A DNA stretch of 6,665 nt from Gammaproteobacteria bacterium. Lineage in GTDB: Bacteria > Pseudomonadota > Gammaproteobacteria > Steroidobacterales > SZUA-146. The notes beneath the pieces are model-generated. The model made no database searches. It saw only the letters and a program-made list of their open reading frames with translations, and was not told the origin of the DNA. The stretch is from the NCBI GenBank assembly GCA_003228965.1, contig QIGP01000163.1, positions 1 through 6,665 on the forward strand, written 5' to 3'. Every line of letters starts with the position of its first letter. Positions within the stretch are counted from its first letter, which is position 1. This document shows, in pieces, positions 5,527-6,665 of this stretch. A program made the position numbers and the translations under genes.

Positions 5527-6665
5527 TCAGACAAATTCGTCAATGAGCACGTTGCTACCGACACCACCTGACAAAGATACATTTCCAGGTTCAACGGGAC
5601 TCGAGTCAGCGGGAGCAGTCCCGGTATCCGCCTGGAAATCGGCGTCGAGCCTTGCACGAAGCTTGCCAGACTCCCGGTCGCCCTCACCGTCCGATGTAGA
5701 CTGTTGATCTGAAACATCAGCATCGCCAAGTTCAAGACCTTCCTGATTAAACATTTCGCGAAGTTTGGGCAAGGCCGACTCAAGGGCCTCTCGTGCGGCT
5801 GGATTGGCTGCTTGAAACTGCAGCTGCGCTTGATCGTCGTGCATTGAAATTCGAATAATGACGCTACCCAGATTTGGCGGGTCCAGACGAAGTTTCGCCT
5901 GGTTTAGCCCATTTTCTACCATCCAGAGAATACGCTGCCCCAGACCCTGGTCCCATCCCGGAGCCCCGGCAGGTCTTGGCAACATCAAAGTGGTCACTGC
6001 TTGCTGCACTGCAGAAGACCTATCCAGCGGCGAAACCTTGGTGGTTGAACGGGTCAGTTCTACCTGGCTAGTTTCACCCTCTGACAATATCGCCGAAACA
6101 TCGACATTGACTGGGCCTGTCGATAGCAGATTCGGGCCACCACCTTGAGAACCCGGCATTTTCGCCAAGGGGGTTGCGAATTCCGGCACCGGCATTCGGT
6201 CAAAGTGAGCGGGTGCCAATACGGGAGTTGGCAGTTCCCGCTGAAGTGATAACGCGGGCAAACCCTCGTCGGCGACGCCAACAGACCAAAATGGGGACCC
6301 TGGCGCTTGACCGGCTATATCGGTCATATTGCGATGCATCAAATACCCTTGTCTGGCCGAATCCGGCAAACCGTTGCCGCCCGGCGGTAACTGGCTTCCG
6401 CTTAGACCGCTTGGCTCCAGAGGTAGGGCCGGCAATGAGGGAACAGGTAACGTTCCTACCGTAAGACCTTGTTGCAGCGAGGCTTCCTTCTTGGAGAGAA
6501 ACGATACATTAACCAACAACTGCTTTTTTTGCAGGACTGCAGAAGACAGATGCTGTGCCTCTCCAGAACCAGAGTCAGTTGATGCCAGAGGAAGCTGAGT
6601 CGTCGCGAGTGACTGTCCAGGAGCCTCAATAGCCTGTAAATTACCCGCCACGAGCCCGGCAACTT
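5527..6665 (-). CDS. fliK: Flagellar hook-length control protein FliK (5' end cut by window)
   Basis: FliK is a secreted ruler that measures the hook and then acts on FlhB to switch export to filament proteins. The frame is open to the right edge. A GTG at 6651 is in frame but has no Shine-Dalgarno and the frame continues upstream, so it is not a believable start. About 379 codons are visible. Numbering from that GTG, residues 1-210 are Pro/Leu/Gln/Ser-rich and low in charge, as expected of the unfolded ruler part. Residues about 230-315 form the conserved hook-length C-terminal domain, with GLGQRILWMVENGLNQAKLR (236-255), LDPPNLGSVIIRI (256-268) and the QEGLELGDADVSDQ (303-316) end. A loose acidic tail (317-374) follows. 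The stop precedes the fliK-fliL regulatory gap. Confidence 0.95.
   Translation of the reverse strand, partial: VAGLVAGNLQAIEAPGQSLATTQLPLASTDSGSGEAQHLSSAVLQKKQLLVNVSFLSKKEASLQQGLTVGTLPVPSLPALPLEPSGLSGSQLPPGGNGLPDSARQGYLMHRNMTDIAGQAPGSPFWSVGVADEGLPALSLQRELPTPVLAPAHFDRMPVPEFATPLAKMPGSQGGGPNLLSTGPVNVDVSAILSEGETSQVELTRSTTKVSPLDRSSAVQQAVTTLMLPRPAGAPGWDQGLGQRILWMVENGLNQAKLRLDPPNLGSVIIRISMHDDQAQLQFQAANPAAREALESALPKLREMFNQEGLELGDADVSDQQSTSDGEGDRESGKLRARLDADFQADTGTAPADSSPVEPGNVSLSGGVGSNVLIDEFV

Noticed and set aside
5320..5571. Plus-strand 83-codon open frame spanning the fliK-fliL gap
   Set aside because: It has no Shine-Dalgarno, runs through the palindromes and FleQ-like boxes, ends antisense inside fliK, and its product resembles nothing I recognise.
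6649..6651. GTG as the start of fliK
   Set aside because: No ribosome-binding site, the frame stays open upstream to the window edge, and typical FliK proteins are longer, so the gene continues beyond the window.

Overview
The window holds most of a flagellar export-apparatus and switch operon, all on the minus strand, so transcription runs from right to left. In that order the genes are fliK (5' end outside the window), fliL, fliM, fliN, fliO, fliP, fliQ, fliR and flhB (3' end outside the window). I see no RNA gene, insertion sequence, CRISPR array or plus-strand gene that I can support. Gene order, protein lengths and wording such as the FlhB NPTH site and the FliQ QAATQINEMTLS block indicate a polar-flagellated gammaproteobacterium of the Pseudomonas/Marinobacter/Vibrio/Shewanella type. 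The base composition is balanced and the regulation appears to be of the sigma-54/FleQ kind. I cannot name a genus.

Layout. 6665-5527: C-terminal part of FliK, the hook-length ruler and export-specificity switch protein. 5526-5214: the only sizeable intergenic gap (313 bases). From right to left it holds two inverted repeats just after the fliK stop, two FleQ-box-like palindromes, a weak IHF-like site, and a consensus-perfect sigma-54 -24/-12 promoter whose predicted start leaves a leader of about 27 nt before fliL. 5213-967: fliL to fliR packed tightly, with gaps of 2, 5 and 16 nt or 4-base stop/start overlaps (fliM/fliN, fliN/fliO, fliO/fliP, fliR/flhB). 967-1: first 322 codons of flhB.

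How the genes work together. FliM and FliN form the cytoplasmic C-ring that sets rotation direction and docks export cargo. FliL sits beside the stators at the inner membrane. FliO assists assembly of the FliP/FliQ/FliR export gate, and FlhB joins that gate. FliK, secreted during hook growth, acts on the FlhB C-terminal domain to switch export from hook to filament proteins, so the two partners of that switch bracket this window. The operon itself looks orthodox. The least explained DNA is the fliK-fliL gap, especially its nested repeats sharing a CGCCAGGG arm.
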